From positions 1 through 64,000 of the forward strand of contig JAFUIQ010000010.1 of NCBI GenBank assembly GCA_017468385.1: a DNA stretch of 64,000 nucleotides, written 5' to 3'. Under the pieces are notes generated by a model. That model had not been told where the DNA came from. It saw only the letters and a program-made list of their open reading frames with translations, and made no database searches. A program made the position numbers and the translations under genes. This document shows positions 8,750 to 17,563 of this stretch, in pieces. Each line of letters begins with the position of its first letter. Positions within the stretch are counted from its first letter, which is position 1. The stretch is from Clostridia bacterium. GTDB taxonomy: Bacteria; Bacillota; Clostridia; Oscillospirales; CAG-272.

Positions 8750-9193
8750 TTATTCCTCGGTTTCCGTGGATGCGGGGGCTTCCTCCGCCGTTTCTTTCAC
8801 GGCTTCGGATTCCTCCTCGGGCTGGGATTCCTCCTCCAGTTTCACGCCGCAGAGGGGGCAGTAGATGGATTTGTTGCTGATCTGCGCGCCGCAAGCGGGG
8901 CAGATTACGCAGCCCTGGGCCTTTGCCAACTCGCCTCTCAGCACAGCGATCTCCGCTTTGATGCCGTCCGCTTCCAGAATGTACGCATCCAATTCTTCGG
9001 ACACGGCCTCGCCGTTCTCCTTCATATTCTTATAGTAGGTGCGGCCGATGTTCTCAAAGCACTTGGACAGACGCACGTTCTGGGTACGGATATCCAGACG
9101 GATTTTGGCCGCTTCGGTGACCTCGCCCGTTTTCTGCACGGTGTAGTTGGCGGCTGTATTGAGATTTTTCTTCAGGTTATTGAAAAAAGACAT
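8750..9193 (-). CDS. Zinc-ribbon protein of unknown function
   Basis: A 147-residue soluble protein. Residues 1-95 look helical and may form a coiled coil (DAYILEADGIKAEIAVLRGELAKA). A four-cysteine zinc ribbon (CPACG-x9-CPLCG) follows, and the C-terminus is a Glu/Ser/Thr-rich tail. Similar helix-plus-zinc-ribbon proteins are common in Clostridia without an assigned role. ATG 9193 is chosen because AAGGAG lies eight bases upstream; the longer frame to 9259 has no RBS. It is transcribed away from the spoVA operon. Confidence 0.8.
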   Translation of the reverse strand: MSFFNNLKKNLNTAANYTVQKTGEVTEAAKIRLDIRTQNVRLSKCFENIGRTYYKNMKENGEAVSEELDAYILEADGIKAEIAVLRGELAKAQGCVICPACGAQISNKSIYCPLCGVKLEEESQPEEESEAVKETAEEAPASTETEE

Positions 9194-9263
9194 GATATCA
9201 CTCCTTATATGTACTTCTGCATACAGTATACTACAATCCTCCCGCCACTTCTCAAACAAATCA

Positions 9264-9294
9264 TGAATAATTCATAAAATTTTTACGCATAGTC
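9264..9294 (+). promoter_or_regulatory. Sigma-G/sigma-F type promoter of the spoVA operon
   Basis: TGAATA, 18 bases, CATAGTC. This resembles the forespore sigma factor pattern (TGAATA ... CATACTA) and lies about 50 bases before spoVAC. No sigma-A -35/-10 pair is evident here. Confidence 0.65.
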
Positions 9295-9346
9295 CGACCA
9301 TCAGACGGGGATGCTATGATTGACTTGAGGAAACGGAGGAATTCCC

Positions 9347-9793
9347 ATGCACACGGACAGTGAGAACTACAAAAAATACGTAAACGCCCGCGCCAAAAAA
9401 TCCCCGCTGGCGAAAGACTGCCTGCGGGCTTTTCTCGTGGGCGGTGCCATCTGCACCGGAGCCCAGGGCCTGCTTGCGCTCTACAAGGGCTGGGGCATGG
9501 AAAAGGATGACGCGGCGGCTCTGGTATCGGTGACGCTGGTGTTTCTGACGGCACTGCTCACGGGGATCGGCGTTTTTGATAACATCGCCAAATTCGCGGG
9601 CGCGGGCACGCTGGTTCCCATCACGGGATTTGCCAACGCGGTATCCGCCCCGGCCATCGACACCAAAGGCGAGGGATTCGTTCTGGGCGTGGGCGCAAAG
9701 ATCTTCTCCATTGCCGGTCCGGTGATCCTGTACGGCATCACTGCCGGCACGCTGTACGGCGTGATATACTGGATCATCAATACATTTTTCTGA
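9347..9793 (+). CDS. spoVAC: Stage V sporulation protein AC
   Basis: A 148-residue inner spore membrane protein. With SpoVAD and SpoVAE it belongs to the channel that moves dipicolinic acid into the forespore and out during germination. Three to four hydrophobic segments are visible, at about residues 25-45, 58-78, 85-105 and 118-145. The family stretches KDCLRAFLVGGAICTGAQ, KFAGAGTLVPITGFANAV and EGFVLGVGAKIF are clear. CGGAGG precedes the ATG by seven bases. It is the first gene of a three-gene operon under a forespore-type promoter. Confidence 0.96.
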   Translation: MHTDSENYKKYVNARAKKSPLAKDCLRAFLVGGAICTGAQGLLALYKGWGMEKDDAAALVSVTLVFLTALLTGIGVFDNIAKFAGAGTLVPITGFANAVSAPAIDTKGEGFVLGVGAKIFSIAGPVILYGITAGTLYGVIYWIINTFF

Positions 9794-9800
9794 GGTGCGT

Positions 9801-10832
9801 ATGGGACAATCCATCATCAAACTGCCGGGGCCCATCTATATCGCGGGGGCGTCCACCGTAGTGGGACACGAGGAATTCGCCGGGCCGCTGGGGGAATACT
9901 TCGATTTTCACGATCCGAAGGATGACACCTTCGGCATGGACACCTGGGAGAAGGCGGAGAGCGAGATGCAGCGGATGGCCGTGGGATCCCTGCTCGGCCG
10001 ATCGAAACTGAAAGACGGAGACATCGCCGCCTTGTTCTCCGGGGATCTTCTGAACCAGTGCACGGGATCGGCCTACGGACTGCTTTCGTACAACATCCCC
10101 TTCTTTGGGCTGTACGGAGCCTGCTCCACCGCGGCGGAGGGGCTGTGTCTGGGATCCCTGTACGCCGCCACCGTGGGCGGACGGGTGATCAGCGCCGTAT
10201 CCTCCCACTACTGTTCCGCGGAAAGACAGTTCCGCTATCCTATGGAATACGGCGGACAAAGACCGCCCACCGCCCAATGGACCGTCACCGGTGCCGCCGC
10301 TTTTCTGCTCAGCGATCAGAGAGAAAGCTATTATCCCCGGGATGTGGAAAACGAATGCCTGCCCCGCATCACAGAAGTGATGCCCGGCATCTCGGTGGAT
10401 CGGGGCATCAGCGACGCCAACAACATGGGGGCCGCCATGGCTCCGGCGGCGCTGGACACCTTGATGCGCTATTTTTCGGAAAGTGGACTGTCGCCGGACG
10501 CTTTTGACCTCATCGTGACGGGGGATCTGGGGGCGGAGGGATCCTCCATCCTCTGCGATTTCGCCCGGGCGGCGGGGCTGGATATTGCCGCCGTGCACAC
10601 GGACTGCGGCAACATGATCTACGATGCGGCGGCTACGGACAAGCACGCGGGCGGATCGGGCTGCGGATGCAGTGCGGTAGTCACCGCGGGATATCTTCTG
10701 CATGAGATGCGGGCGGGGCGGCTGAGGGATATTCTTTTCCTGGGCACCGGCGCGCTGATGAGCCCTATGAGCGTCCAACAGGGGCAATCCATTCCCGGGA
10801 TCGCCCATCTGGTGCGCATCACAACCGCGTAA
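9801..10832 (+). CDS. spoVAD: Stage V sporulation protein AD
   Basis: A 343-residue protein with a thiolase/ketoacyl-synthase-like fold that binds dipicolinic acid at the forespore membrane. Family sequences include TWEKAESEMQRMAV, GDLLNQCTGSAYGL, FGLYGACSTAAEGL, AERQFRYPMEYGGQRPPTAQ, DTLMRYF and DCGNMIYD. ATG 9801 is chosen because GAGG sits just before it, overlapping the end of spoVAC; a GTG two codons earlier is less likely. Seven bases separate it from spoVAC and 12 from spoVAE. Confidence 0.97.
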   Translation: MGQSIIKLPGPIYIAGASTVVGHEEFAGPLGEYFDFHDPKDDTFGMDTWEKAESEMQRMAVGSLLGRSKLKDGDIAALFSGDLLNQCTGSAYGLLSYNIPFFGLYGACSTAAEGLCLGSLYAATVGGRVISAVSSHYCSAERQFRYPMEYGGQRPPTAQWTVTGAAAFLLSDQRESYYPRDVENECLPRITEVMPGISVDRGISDANNMGAAMAPAALDTLMRYFSESGLSPDAFDLIVTGDLGAEGSSILCDFARAAGLDIAAVHTDCGNMIYDAAATDKHAGGSGCGCSAVVTAGYLLHEMRAGRLRDILFLGTGALMSPMSVQQGQSIPGIAHLVRITTA

Positions 10833-10844
10833 AGGAGACATGAC

Positions 10845-11204
10845 ATGATGGACTATGTGTGGGCCTTTGTGATCGGCGGACTTCTGTGCTTACCGGCGCA
10901 GATCCTCATCGACAAAACGAAACTGACCCCCGCCCGAATCCTGGTATCCTATGTGGTGGCGGGCGTAATCCTGGGCGCGGTGGGCGTATACGAGCCTTTC
11001 GTGGAATTCGCGGGATGCGGTGCCGCCACGCCCCTGACGGGCTTCGGCTATCTGATCGCACGGGGCGTGAAGGAGGCGGTCACCGAAAAGGGACTGCTCG
11101 GCGCGCTGACCGGGGGGCTGAGCGAAACGGCGGCCGGCATCACGGCGGCGCTGGTATTCGGTCTGATCGCGGCCATCTTCTTCCGCGGAAAGACGAAGAA
11201 TTGA
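10845..11204 (+). CDS. spoVAE: Stage V sporulation protein AE
   Basis: A 119-residue membrane protein of the SpoVAEb type. Hydrophobic segments lie near residues 5-20, 32-50, 56-72 and 95-113. Family features are GGLLCLPAQILIDKTKLTPARILV, FAGCGAATPLTGFG, and LLGALTGGLSETAAGI. AAAGGAG lies a few bases upstream. Two adjacent ATG codons are present and the first is taken. It completes the spoVA operon and is closed by a terminator; spoVAA, AB, AF and the protease gene gpr are absent nearby, which is usual for Clostridia. Confidence 0.95.
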   Translation: MMDYVWAFVIGGLLCLPAQILIDKTKLTPARILVSYVVAGVILGAVGVYEPFVEFAGCGAATPLTGFGYLIARGVKEAVTEKGLLGALTGGLSETAAGITAALVFGLIAAIFFRGKTKN

Positions 11205-11218
11205 TGGATACCACTGAT

Positions 11219-11253
11219 AAGCTCCCGATGCAAAGATCGGGGGCTTGTTTTAT
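11219..11253 (+). terminator. Terminator of the spoVA operon
   Basis: AAGCTCCCGAT/ATCGGGGGCTT hairpin followed by GTTTTATT. Confidence 0.85.
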
Positions 11254-11303
11254 TCCACACAAAAAAACAATGCTCCGTTGAGCGGATCTCCGATTTGCAT
11301 CGC

Positions 11304-11332
11304 TTTCCATGGGCCGAAACTTCTGGTATACT
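11304..11332 (+). promoter_or_regulatory. Promoter of the XRE regulator gene
   Basis: TTTCCA, 17 bases, TATACT, 43 bases before the start codon. Confidence 0.6.
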
Positions 11333-11375
11333 ATACACAACGGTACCGGAAATTTTGACAAAGGAGTAGAGTCGT

Positions 11376-12527
11376 ATGGGAATGACCATGGGACAAATCA
11401 TCCGCAAGCTGCGGAAAGAACGCAATCTCACACAGGAGGAACTGGCGGAGCAGTTGAACATCACCCCACAGGCAATCAGCCGTTGGGAGAGCGAGACGGG
11501 CATGCCGGATATTTCGCAAGTCGTGCCGCTGGCCAATGTGTTCGGTGTATCCGTGGATGTACTTTTCGGCACGGACGGAGTGAATGGCGACGAAGAAGTA
11601 GACGCATTTATTACTGAGGTGCAATCCAAACTCAGCAGCAACCTGCCTAAAGTCAATGATCCGTCATTCCGTGAAGAAATCTGCGCAGATATACAGAAGA
11701 TGCTCTCCACCTATCCGAACAATCACAGACTGCTCGCCTTCTCCATTGACAATATGGTGATGCTGCTTTGGGCATATCATCAGGATCGGTTCACCAAGGA
11801 ACACCCCGACAAAAAAGCGGAAATGAACCGTCTGGAAAACGAATGCATCCGCCAAGTCAATGTGCTTTTCAACCACTGCAGCAACATGGAATATCTGGAT
11901 CTGGCGCACCGCCGTTTGGTCAGCGTATACCGCATCATGGGCAATTATGAAAAGGCGGAAGAGCACGCCAAGCAGCTGGTTGATCCTAACAGGTTCCATC
12001 TGGCCGTTGTATACGACGAGATGGGCCGTACGGAAGATGCCCTTGCGGAGCACTGCCGCAATCTCTATGCCAAATTGCTGCAGCTGGAGCCGATTCTCCC
12101 GGCGATCGGATCCCTTTACAGAAAGCAGAAAAAGTATGAGGAAGCATACGCCTGTTACCGGCTCCGTGTTGAGTTATTTGAGATGATTCTCGACGGAATC
12201 GATGCAGAGGCTGCATTCCATTGCAACCTGGCAGTCAACTCGTCCTATGCATGGTGCGCACTCACATGCATGGATCTCGCACGTCCGGACGAAGCCATGG
12301 ATTGGCTGGAAAAATGGATTCATTTTGAGCGAAAACGGAAAGAAAACCATACGGTGGTCACGAAAAGCAATCTGCCGTACTTTTACGGAATTGACAATCG
12401 CAAAGCGATCCTCCACAATTACAAACTCACCCCGTCCCTTGCATGGGACGGTTTCGATCCCATTCGGGACACCGAGCGTTTCAAAGCCATTGTGTCAGAC
12501 GCAGAATCGCTCGAAAAAGGCGAATAA
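11376..12527 (+). CDS. XRE-family transcriptional regulator with a helical repeat domain
   Basis: A 383-residue protein. Residues 5-65 are a Cro/CI-type helix-turn-helix (GQIIRKLRKERNLTQEELAEQL, TPQAISRWESETGMPDIS). The remaining 300 residues are helical and look like TPR-type repeats (YEKAEEHAKQLVDP, YEEAYACYRLRVELFE, ARPDEAMDWLEKW). Such HTH-TPR proteins often sense peptides or metabolic state in Firmicutes. The target is unknown; no neighbour points to one. AAAGGAG precedes ATG 11376, and the gene stands alone between its promoter and a strong terminator. Confidence 0.88.
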   Translation: MGMTMGQIIRKLRKERNLTQEELAEQLNITPQAISRWESETGMPDISQVVPLANVFGVSVDVLFGTDGVNGDEEVDAFITEVQSKLSSNLPKVNDPSFREEICADIQKMLSTYPNNHRLLAFSIDNMVMLLWAYHQDRFTKEHPDKKAEMNRLENECIRQVNVLFNHCSNMEYLDLAHRRLVSVYRIMGNYEKAEEHAKQLVDPNRFHLAVVYDEMGRTEDALAEHCRNLYAKLLQLEPILPAIGSLYRKQKKYEEAYACYRLRVELFEMILDGIDAEAAFHCNLAVNSSYAWCALTCMDLARPDEAMDWLEKWIHFERKRKENHTVVTKSNLPYFYGIDNRKAILHNYKLTPSLAWDGFDPIRDTERFKAIVSDAESLEKGE

Positions 12528-12532
12528 ACGAA

Positions 12533-12577
12533 ACATAGGGCTGTTGCATTTTGATGCAACAGCCCTATGTTTTTTCC
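12533..12577 (+). terminator. Terminator after the XRE gene
   Basis: ACATAGGGCTGTTGCA and TGCAACAGCCCTATGT form a 16-pair stem followed by T7. Confidence 0.92.
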
Positions 12578-12689
12578 GGAATTTGCGGCGAGATTATCCG
12601 GTTTTTCGCCCGGAGCGGCGAAAATGGCCGCCTCAGCGGACAAGGGTAAACTCGCTGAGGTGACGCATTTCACAATGCGGCACCTCACA

Positions 12690-13328
12690 TTATCCCCCGC
12701 ACGCCCGGGCGGCGATGGTGCTGCCCACCGCATCCCAATCCAGCCGCCGCAGAAATGCATCCGCGTAGGCGCGCCGATCCTCCCCGAAGCGGCCGATGTA
12801 GGCATGTTCCCACAAATCCAAGGCCAGCAGCGGCAGATAGGGTGCCGGCGGCAGATCGTAGCCCCGGGTGGTGATGAGCCGCAGACGGGACACGTGAGAG
12901 CGGCTTTCCGTACAAAGCCACAGAAATCCCCCCGTCTGCATCCGCTTGGCTTCCTCCCGGAAGATATAAAAAAAGCTGTCCGGTGAGCCGAAGGAGCACT
13001 TGAGCGCCTCCGCCGCCCTGCCCTCGGGCAGATGCTCCCCCTCATCCGCCGTCAGATACCGGAAATAATAGGTGTGACAGGCGATGCCGCCGGCACTGAA
13101 CCGCACATCCTCCCGGATGAGCCGCGGCAATTGAAACGCCCGGCGGCAGATCTCCTCCGCCTCCATGCCGTGCATCATGGGGAATCCGTCGATCAGCACG
13201 TTCAGATCCGCGCACAGTCGCCCCACGATCACGTGAATATGTACCTCCATGGTCTGCCGATCCGCCAGCGGCAGACACGCCTGACAGCCAAAGGACGGCT
13301 GCGGCGCTGTGATTCTGTATCGCTCCAC
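12690..13328 (-). CDS. Divergent Fe/Mn superoxide dismutase-like protein
   Basis: A 212-residue protein that keeps the Fe/Mn-SOD frame. The end reads ALDLWEHAYIGRF...RRLDWDAV, matching the family's LDVWEHAYYLKY...NWDEV. All four expected metal ligands are present: His30 (TMEVH), His85 (GGIACH), Asp171 and His175 (DLWEH). Second-shell residues differ: the usual HHDKHHQAY stretch after the first ligand is replaced by IHVIVGRLC, and NHxxFW has become CHTYYF. It may be an SOD with altered activity or a metalloprotein with another role. GTG at 13328 is chosen because GGGAGGG lies six bases upstream and no ATG is nearby. Confidence 0.8.
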   Translation of the reverse strand: MERYRITAPQPSFGCQACLPLADRQTMEVHIHVIVGRLCADLNVLIDGFPMMHGMEAEEICRRAFQLPRLIREDVRFSAGGIACHTYYFRYLTADEGEHLPEGRAAEALKCSFGSPDSFFYIFREEAKRMQTGGFLWLCTESRSHVSRLRLITTRGYDLPPAPYLPLLALDLWEHAYIGRFGEDRRAYADAFLRRLDWDAVGSTIAARACGG

Positions 13329-13383
13329 TGTATCCCTCCCATCTCGTTTGATAATGCATATGAAAAAAGTTGGGATTTTATAC

Positions 13384-13412
13384 TTGTAATCCGCGCACCG
13401 GAGTGCTACAAT
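13384..13412 (+). promoter_or_regulatory. Sigma-A promoter of the glycerophosphodiesterase gene
   Basis: TTGTAA, 17 bases, TACAAT, 39 bases before the start. Confidence 0.7.
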
Positions 13413-13451
13413 GAAAACAGAAACCGCACACTGAATATTCGGGAGGATTCT

Positions 13452-14204
13452 ATGGAAAAAACACTGAACACCAGTCCCCTGGTATGGGCCCATCGCGGCG
13501 CGTCCGCCTATGCGCCGGAAAACACACTGCCCGCTTTCCGTCTGGCGGCGGAAATGCACGCAGACGGCGTGGAGCTGGACGTATATCTGACCAAGGACGA
13601 TCAGATCGTCGTCTGCCACGATAACAAAATTGACCGCACCTCCACCGGCAGCGGTCTGATTTCCGATCACACCCTGGCGGAGTTGCGCGCTTACTCCTTC
13701 CACAATTCCATGGATGCATATGAAAACACTCCGATCCCCACTCTGGCGGAGGTCTACGAGCTGCTGGCTCCCACCGGTCTTTCGGTGAATGTGGAGATCA
13801 AAAGCCACGACAGTCGCCTGCCCGCCATGTGCTGTGATCTGGCAAAGCGGTACGGCATGGAGGATCGGGTATACTATTCCTCCTTCTATCATCCCGCCCT
13901 GCTGGCGGTACACGATGTGGATCCTTATCTGCCGGTGGCACCGCTGTTCAGCGACAATCTGGTCTATCCCTGGCTGTATGCATCCACTTTTGGAGCGCAA
14001 GCCATCCATCCTCACCACGGTGCGCTCCGGCTTTCCCCGGAGATCATCCGGGAGTGTCACATGCGGGGCATCCGCGTGAATTTTTGGACCTGTGATGATC
14101 CGGAAATCATTCTGACGCTGGCCAAGGCGGGATGCGACGCGCTGATCACCAACAAGCCGGATGTGGCCATTGAGGTGCTGAAAAACGCCGGTTTGTATAA
14201 CTGA
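13452..14204 (+). CDS. Glycerophosphodiester phosphodiesterase
   Basis: A 250-residue cytoplasmic enzyme of the GDPD family (UgpQ-like) that splits glycerophosphodiesters into glycerol-3-phosphate and an alcohol. The motifs are at expected places: HRGASAYAPENTLPAF at about 15-30, GVELDVYLTKD, VCHDNKIDRTSTG, VNVEIKS, and VNFWTCDDPE near the end. Full length for the family, with no signal peptide. GGGAGG precedes the ATG. It stands alone, so the substrate source is unknown. Confidence 0.93.
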   Translation: MEKTLNTSPLVWAHRGASAYAPENTLPAFRLAAEMHADGVELDVYLTKDDQIVVCHDNKIDRTSTGSGLISDHTLAELRAYSFHNSMDAYENTPIPTLAEVYELLAPTGLSVNVEIKSHDSRLPAMCCDLAKRYGMEDRVYYSSFYHPALLAVHDVDPYLPVAPLFSDNLVYPWLYASTFGAQAIHPHHGALRLSPEIIRECHMRGIRVNFWTCDDPEIILTLAKAGCDALITNKPDVAIEVLKNAGLYN

Positions 14205-14255
14205 CCCGGCAACATTCGGCGAACGCCGAAATTAAGTTGATTTTAGGCATATGCA

Positions 14256-14294
14256 AAAAGGGACTGCTGCAACAAAATGCAGCAGTCCCTTTTA
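14256..14294. terminator. Bidirectional terminator
   Basis: AAAAAGGGACTGCTGCA and TGCAGCAGTCCCTTTT form a stem with A and T runs on either side. It serves the phosphodiesterase gene and the convergent BlaR1-like gene. Confidence 0.9.
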
Positions 14295-14299
14295 GTCGG

Positions 14300-17200
14300 T
14301 TATTGAATGTAATCATCCACTTGAACTCGTTCCCATTCCGGCTCGCCTATGGGAGGGGCGGTGTTGGCGTACAATTCAATTTCTCCGTCTACCAGTATTA
14401 CCTTAAAATAGATATTCCCTTCCTTAAGTGCCAGATAATCCTTGTACAGCATTTCGTATGTTTCCGGATCCGTCTCTTTATGCTTTCGGATATACTCAAC
14501 CAAATCCGGATCTTTGTTAACGTAATAATGCGTCATTTTATAGTAAAAGGTAGCTTCATTGCCGCTTTCATTCCAACCAGAAATAATCAGATCCTGAATA
14601 TCATAATACGGATCGAACACACGGTGGAATTCCTGCGCCAGGTACGCTTCCGTCTGCTTGTAAAGGGCACTGGTATCCTCTGTGACCCAACGGATACTCT
14701 GAGCCATGTACTGTATCTCCTCCTCGGAAAGCAAGGTGCGGTCTTTGATGCCGTCATTCAATTTCAGCGCAAAATACATTTTGTATTCCGGATGATAGGT
14801 GACGATGGCATTGTCGGTGCGTTCTTTTCCGTCCGAAAATGCCTTGGACGAATAAAGCACAGATGTCCGCGCGGTACAATACGGTGCGGCCGGATCACTT
14901 ACTACATCAAAGTGTTGATGGATATTCCACACAGACATAGATCCCATGGTAAGTTGATGGAAGATGGCCTCCCGGGGGATTTCCTGATCCGCCGGAATAT
15001 CGGGAAGTGTATAGGGTAGAAATCCAATACCTCCCACACAGTCATCTCCCGCATACAGATCTGCATATTCCGCAAAGGGCAGCACTTCGTAAGTGCTGTA
15101 TCCGTAGGAAACACGCCACTCCTTGGGCAAGGATATCTGCAACTGTACCGCAGAAAGAGATGCGTCCTCTTTCTGGTAAGAAAAACGGATCGTTTCCCAA
15201 GCAAACAATTCGGGATTCACTTTCATGCCCGCAGGTACATCCGGGCTCAGAACGATTTCCGCATGCTTGATAATCTCGTTGGCGACGCTCACCTCGTCAG
15301 CCGGTTTTTCCGCCTCGTAGTACCGCGGATAGATAAGGATGTATGCATAATGGGTATCATCCAGTGTGACAAGATACAGATACCGCCGCGGGAACATGAC
15401 CCAATCCGGAGCCCCCTGCGCCTTCATCTGCTCACGAATTTCTTCGGGAACTTCATTGATGTATCGGCGGGTGGGATAATTCCACCCATCATCCGGAGTA
15501 AATTCCTCGTACCGATCGATGGTCCATGCGGGGGCATATCCCCAGAATGCACGGCTGAGCACCGCGGCAGGATCGCACCCGTCCTCGCAAAGAAGTACTT
15601 TGCATTCGGCCTGATAATCCGTTAGAGCGGTGGGAATATACAGCTGCGCCGCGCCGTGGGTCGGAGTATCCTCCCCAATGTATACATCGTCACAAAGATA
15701 AATACTCTGTTGGATGGTCTGCAGTTCCCGCATCTGTACGGTATTCAACCGAGTGACAGACTGCAGTTTGTATTCACAGGCATCGATATCCGCTGTCAGA
15801 TAATAGTCCAGACATACCCTCTCACCGACATGATCTGCACTCACATAAAAATGGCACGCCTTGCTCTCCACTTCCCCGCTTTCCGTCACTGCGTGAACGA
15901 TTTTTCCATTGGTATACCCCTCCGGCAAAGTGAGTGTATTTTTCTGAAACGACTCCGGGAACAATCCCCAGCGGTAGTATTCCAACGAATCTATTCCGGA
16001 TGCAAACAGGTAATAGCCCCCCTTGAACCCCTCAAAACCGGCCATCCATAGGGCCATTTCCACGCCATGCGGCAGGCCGGGAACCGTTTCTTTCAGAATA
16101 TCACCCACCGCCAGGGACGTCTGAATACCTCGCAGTAAATCCGCCTGCTCTCGGGAGATTTCCTCCATGGAAATCAACACAAGATTTCCTGCGGGTTCTG
16201 TTTCAAAATCCGGTGTAAAATAGCAGGCAAGATATACCGTTTCGTCCTTACGGACGGCTTCCAGGAGGAAATGGACTTCTCCATTTCCTTCACCGGCCTT
16301 TGTCACCTCCCCGGCATAGGCAAAACATATATTTCCCTCGGTGTATTCTGCAGGCAATTGCAGTTCGTGCCGATATACACGGCGACTGGCGGTATCCAGT
16401 CGGTAATAGGTAAGTCCTTTTTCAAACGTGAAATAGTTTTGTGTGCCGCCCTTTCCTATGGAGGCTACATAGGACTCTTTGTCCGGCAGGGCATCCTCCT
16501 GCGAAATCAATACGGACACCACTTTGTTTTTTGTTTCAGGATGCAGTGTAACAAAGGAGCAGCTGGCTGCACTCAGCGTAAGCACAAGGGCGAGAACCAG
16601 GCAAACCCATCGATTTTTCTGTTTTGTTGTCAGCATAAGAATCCTCTCTTTCATCGGTGCGCTGCCAAGTCCGACAGCATATTGGTGCTTTTGGGGGATC
16701 GTATCGAGAAGAACACGGGCGTATTTCAGGCGGTTCTCCTCATGCAGTTTCGATGCAATAGCATCATCACAGGCCAACTCCGCATCTCGTTTGGACAGAA
16801 ATGCCGCTGTCCAAATGAGGGGATTCCACCAATGGACAACCAATGCGATGGCGCGGACATAGGCCCAGATATGATCGCCGTGATGCATATGTACACGTTC
16901 ATGAAGCAAAATCAGGGTGCGAGCCTCACTGTTTGCAGCATCCGGCGTGATGTAAATGGAGGGGATAAACCCCGACAGACAAGGAACCCCCGCACTTTCG
17001 GATATATATACCTTGGTGTGTCCGACTGTTTGATACAGTTCGCGATCGCGGCGCAGCCGCAGGCGAAACAATGCCGTCGTGACAGTAAACCATACAGCCA
17101 GCCCGACAGAACCGATCAGCCAGACGATTCCGACAACCATCATCCACGGGCTGACCCCATCCGGTTCCGGTACAGATGCCTGTATATGGGGGGCGTCGGG

Positions 17201-17560
17201 CGCATGCAGAGCAGGCACATCCGTCTCCGGTGCGCTTGGCACCGACGGCACGGGCACTGTGGGAAGTGCCGTTGTGGGAATTTCATAATCCGCCGCAGGC
17301 GGTGATACTGTATCGCCAACCGACGGCTGTGCAGGTTGGGAATTGGTATCCGCCGGAAGCGCATTCTGTACAGATGTTTGCTGGAAAAGGGATGGAATAT
17401 CCACGGGGATCGCAAAAAGAGAAACGGGCAGGCACAAACGGACAACCACCACCAGCCACAGCGCATACATTACACGCGGGGAGATGGATTTTCGAAATAC
17501 CGCACGAATCAGCAGCACCACTGCGATCAGCAAAGAAAGTGTAATCAGATAGGCAGTCAT
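14300..17560 (-). CDS. BlaR1/MecR1-like M56 metallopeptidase with a large novel C-terminal region
   Basis: A 1086-residue membrane protein. The N-terminal 340 residues match the M56 antirepressor architecture: membrane segments at about 3-20, 32-50 and 138-160, the zinc motif HERVH at 220-224, the downstream DAELACDDA motif at 259-267 and a final membrane segment near 320-338. A Pro/Ala/Thr-rich linker fills 60-135. The roughly 740 extracytoplasmic residues that follow do not look like the penicillin-binding sensor of BlaR1; I see no SxxK-SxN-KTG set and do not recognise the fold. It lies three bases after a blaI-type gene and is presumably co-transcribed and repressed by it. Signal and targets are unknown. 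Confidence 0.82.
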   Translation of the reverse strand: MTAYLITLSLLIAVVLLIRAVFRKSISPRVMYALWLVVVVRLCLPVSLFAIPVDIPSLFQQTSVQNALPADTNSQPAQPSVGDTVSPPAADYEIPTTALPTVPVPSVPSAPETDVPALHAPDAPHIQASVPEPDGVSPWMMVVGIVWLIGSVGLAVWFTVTTALFRLRLRRDRELYQTVGHTKVYISESAGVPCLSGFIPSIYITPDAANSEARTLILLHERVHMHHGDHIWAYVRAIALVVHWWNPLIWTAAFLSKRDAELACDDAIASKLHEENRLKYARVLLDTIPQKHQYAVGLGSAPMKERILMLTTKQKNRWVCLVLALVLTLSAASCSFVTLHPETKNKVVSVLISQEDALPDKESYVASIGKGGTQNYFTFEKGLTYYRLDTASRRVYRHELQLPAEYTEGNICFAYAGEVTKAGEGNGEVHFLLEAVRKDETVYLACYFTPDFETEPAGNLVLISMEEISREQADLLRGIQTSLAVGDILKETVPGLPHGVEMALWMAGFEGFKGGYYLFASGIDSLEYYRWGLFPESFQKNTLTLPEGYTNGKIVHAVTESGEVESKACHFYVSADHVGERVCLDYYLTADIDACEYKLQSVTRLNTVQMRELQTIQQSIYLCDDVYIGEDTPTHGAAQLYIPTALTDYQAECKVLLCEDGCDPAAVLSRAFWGYAPAWTIDRYEEFTPDDGWNYPTRRYINEVPEEIREQMKAQGAPDWVMFPRRYLYLVTLDDTHYAYILIYPRYYEAEKPADEVSVANEIIKHAEIVLSPDVPAGMKVNPELFAWETIRFSYQKEDASLSAVQLQISLPKEWRVSYGYSTYEVLPFAEYADLYAGDDCVGGIGFLPYTLPDIPADQEIPREAIFHQLTMGSMSVWNIHQHFDVVSDPAAPYCTARTSVLYSSKAFSDGKERTDNAIVTYHPEYKMYFALKLNDGIKDRTLLSEEEIQYMAQSIRWVTEDTSALYKQTEAYLAQEFHRVFDPYYDIQDLIISGWNESGNEATFYYKMTHYYVNKDPDLVEYIRKHKETDPETYEMLYKDYLALKEGNIYFKVILVDGEIELYANTAPPIGEPEWERVQVDDYIQ

Positions 17561-17563
17561 AGA

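Noticed and set aside
12419..13045. Alternative minus-strand frame overlapping the SOD-like gene
   Set aside because: It lacks family sequence and crosses the XRE terminator; the GTG-started frame carries the SOD motifs and an RBS.
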